Assembly: GCA_016210245.1 (NCBI GenBank)
Contig: JACQUR010000385.1
Location: forward strand, 1-7,212
Length of the DNA stretch: 7,212 nt
From: Chloroflexota bacterium
GTDB taxonomy: Bacteria; Chloroflexota; UBA6077; JACQUR01
Direction of reading: 5' to 3'
Below, in pieces: positions 6,867-7,212 of the stretch. A program made the position numbers and the translations under genes. Position 1 is the first letter of the stretch. Each line of letters starts with the position of its first letter. The notes under the pieces were generated by a model. It saw nothing but the letters and a program-made list of their open reading frames with translations, ran no database searches and was not told where the DNA came from.

Positions 6867-6923
6867 GCGGTCGAGGATTTCTGGGAGCGGACTGGAATCC
6901 GCTCCCAGAAATCTGTCGACCGC
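6867..6923. repeat. Large imperfect inverted repeat between hppA and the operon
   Basis: A perfect 16-bp inverted repeat (arms 6876-6891 and 6898-6913, GATTTCTGGGAGCGGA and its complement) surrounds a 6-base loop. It continues as an outer 8-bp pair (6867-6874 GCGGTCGA with 6916-6923 TCGACCGC) across a small 1-versus-2-base bulge. It lies about 57 bp past the hppA stop and about 23 bp upstream of the candidate -10. No T-run follows on either strand, so it is not a textbook intrinsic terminator. It could be an hppA transcript-end structure, a dispersed REP-like element or a regulator-binding dyad. Confidence 0.85.
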
Positions 6924-6983
6924 GATCTCTACGTGGGACCCCGGTGGCACAGGCGGCTCGCCTGTGCCGACCGCGATCTCTAC
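6914..6983. repeat. Pair of 19-bp direct repeats, one containing the hppA stop codon
   Basis: 6914-6932 and 6965-6983 match at 18 of 19 positions and share GACCGCGATCTCTAC exactly. The left copy overlaps the right arm of the large dyad; the right copy contains the minus-strand TAG that ends hppA (6982-6980). The two copies flank the hairpin at 6946-6968. The arrangement suggests a composite intergenic repeat element that reaches into the end of the coding sequence. Confidence 0.8.
6946..6968. repeat. Perfect 10-bp stem hairpin just downstream of hppA
   Basis: GGCACAGGCG (6946-6955) and CGCCTGTGCC (6959-6968) form a perfect 10-bp stem with a 3-base loop. It begins 11 bp past the hppA stop on the minus strand. 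It could help terminate or protect the hppA transcript, although no T-run follows. Its left arm and the bases before it (6939-6956) resemble the hairpin repeat at 7-24 and 66-83 (16 of 18 positions). Confidence 0.8.
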
Positions 6984-7212
6984 CGCAGGAACAGCGGCGC
7001 GAGGACCAGGGTGATGGTGCTGAGCAGCTTGATCAGCACGTGCAGCGACGGCCCCGCCGTGTCCTTGAAGGGATCCCCCACCGTGTCGCCCACCACCGCC
7101 GCGGCGTGGGCCGGGGTGCGCTTGCCCAGCACCTCGCCGTCCTCCCCCTTCAGGAAGCCGGCCTCGATGAACTTCTTGGCGTTGTCCCAGGCGCCGCCGC
7201 CGTTGTTGAGCA
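6980..7212 (-). CDS. hppA: Membrane-bound proton/sodium-translocating pyrophosphatase, C-terminal fragment
   Basis: The last 76 residues of a gene that continues beyond the right edge of the window; the family is usually about 650-800 residues, so only about a tenth is visible. The family couples hydrolysis of inorganic pyrophosphate to H+ or Na+ pumping across the cytoplasmic membrane. The fragment opens with NNGGGAWDNAKKFIEAG (residues 2-18) and contains VVGDTVGDPFKDTAGPS (39-55). Both are hallmark blocks, and the second carries acidic and lysine residues of the Mg-pyrophosphate site. A final hydrophobic helix (about 57-75) ends in LFLR and a TAG stop (6982-6980). The residues that separate K+-dependent from K+-independent enzymes are not in view, so the subtype and pumped ion cannot be called. 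It lies 165 bp upstream of the kinase operon on the same strand, with structured repeats between, so it is probably a separate transcription unit. Confidence 0.95.
   Translation of the reverse strand, partial: LNNGGGAWDNAKKFIEAGFLKGEDGEVLGKRTPAHAAAVVGDTVGDPFKDTAGPSLHVLIKLLSTITLVLAPLFLR

Overview
The window is very GC-rich (about 70% by eye). It carries a compact operon of two membrane histidine kinases and one response regulator, all on the minus strand, with the 3' end of a membrane pyrophosphatase gene upstream. The long multi-domain kinases, the style of the GAF and HisKA domains, the base composition, an H+/Na+-pyrophosphatase and GC-rich hairpin repeats between genes suggest a Chloroflexota-like (for example Thermomicrobia-type) bacterium. 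That assignment is an inference, because no taxonomic marker gene is present.

Layout in the direction of transcription (right to left). 7212-6980: last 76 codons of a membrane-bound pyrophosphatase (hppA). 6979-6815: a 165-bp intergenic region packed with structure: a 10-bp-stem hairpin, two near-identical 19-bp direct repeats (one containing the hppA stop codon), a large 57-bp imperfect dyad, and a likely extended -10 promoter with a strong Shine-Dalgarno for the next gene. 6814-3155: a 1219-residue hybrid-input sensor kinase (8-TM duplicated membrane module, a ninth TM, dCache, a tenth TM, HAMP, two GAFs, HisKA, HATPase_c). 3144-862: a 760-residue sensor kinase (TM, dCache, TM, HAMP, PAS, HisKA, HATPase_c). 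865-164: a 233-residue OmpR/PhoB-family response regulator. 163-1: no gene; two copies of a 49-bp hairpin repeat.

The three signalling genes are tightly packed (10-bp gap, then a 4-bp overlap, with one gene's stop codon inside the next gene's ribosome binding site), so they are almost certainly co-transcribed and translationally coupled. The simplest reading is that two kinases with different sensory inputs feed one DNA-binding regulator. The sensed signals and target genes cannot be read from the window.

The most interesting item is the N-terminal membrane module of the larger kinase: two tandem ~110-residue repeats, each about four helices with a PYLPW[WF]G signature, an AHL motif and an RSRL end. 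I do not recognise it as a named sensor domain. Secondary points are a three-cysteine motif in the PAS domain of the second kinase and related hairpin repeats at both ends of the operon.
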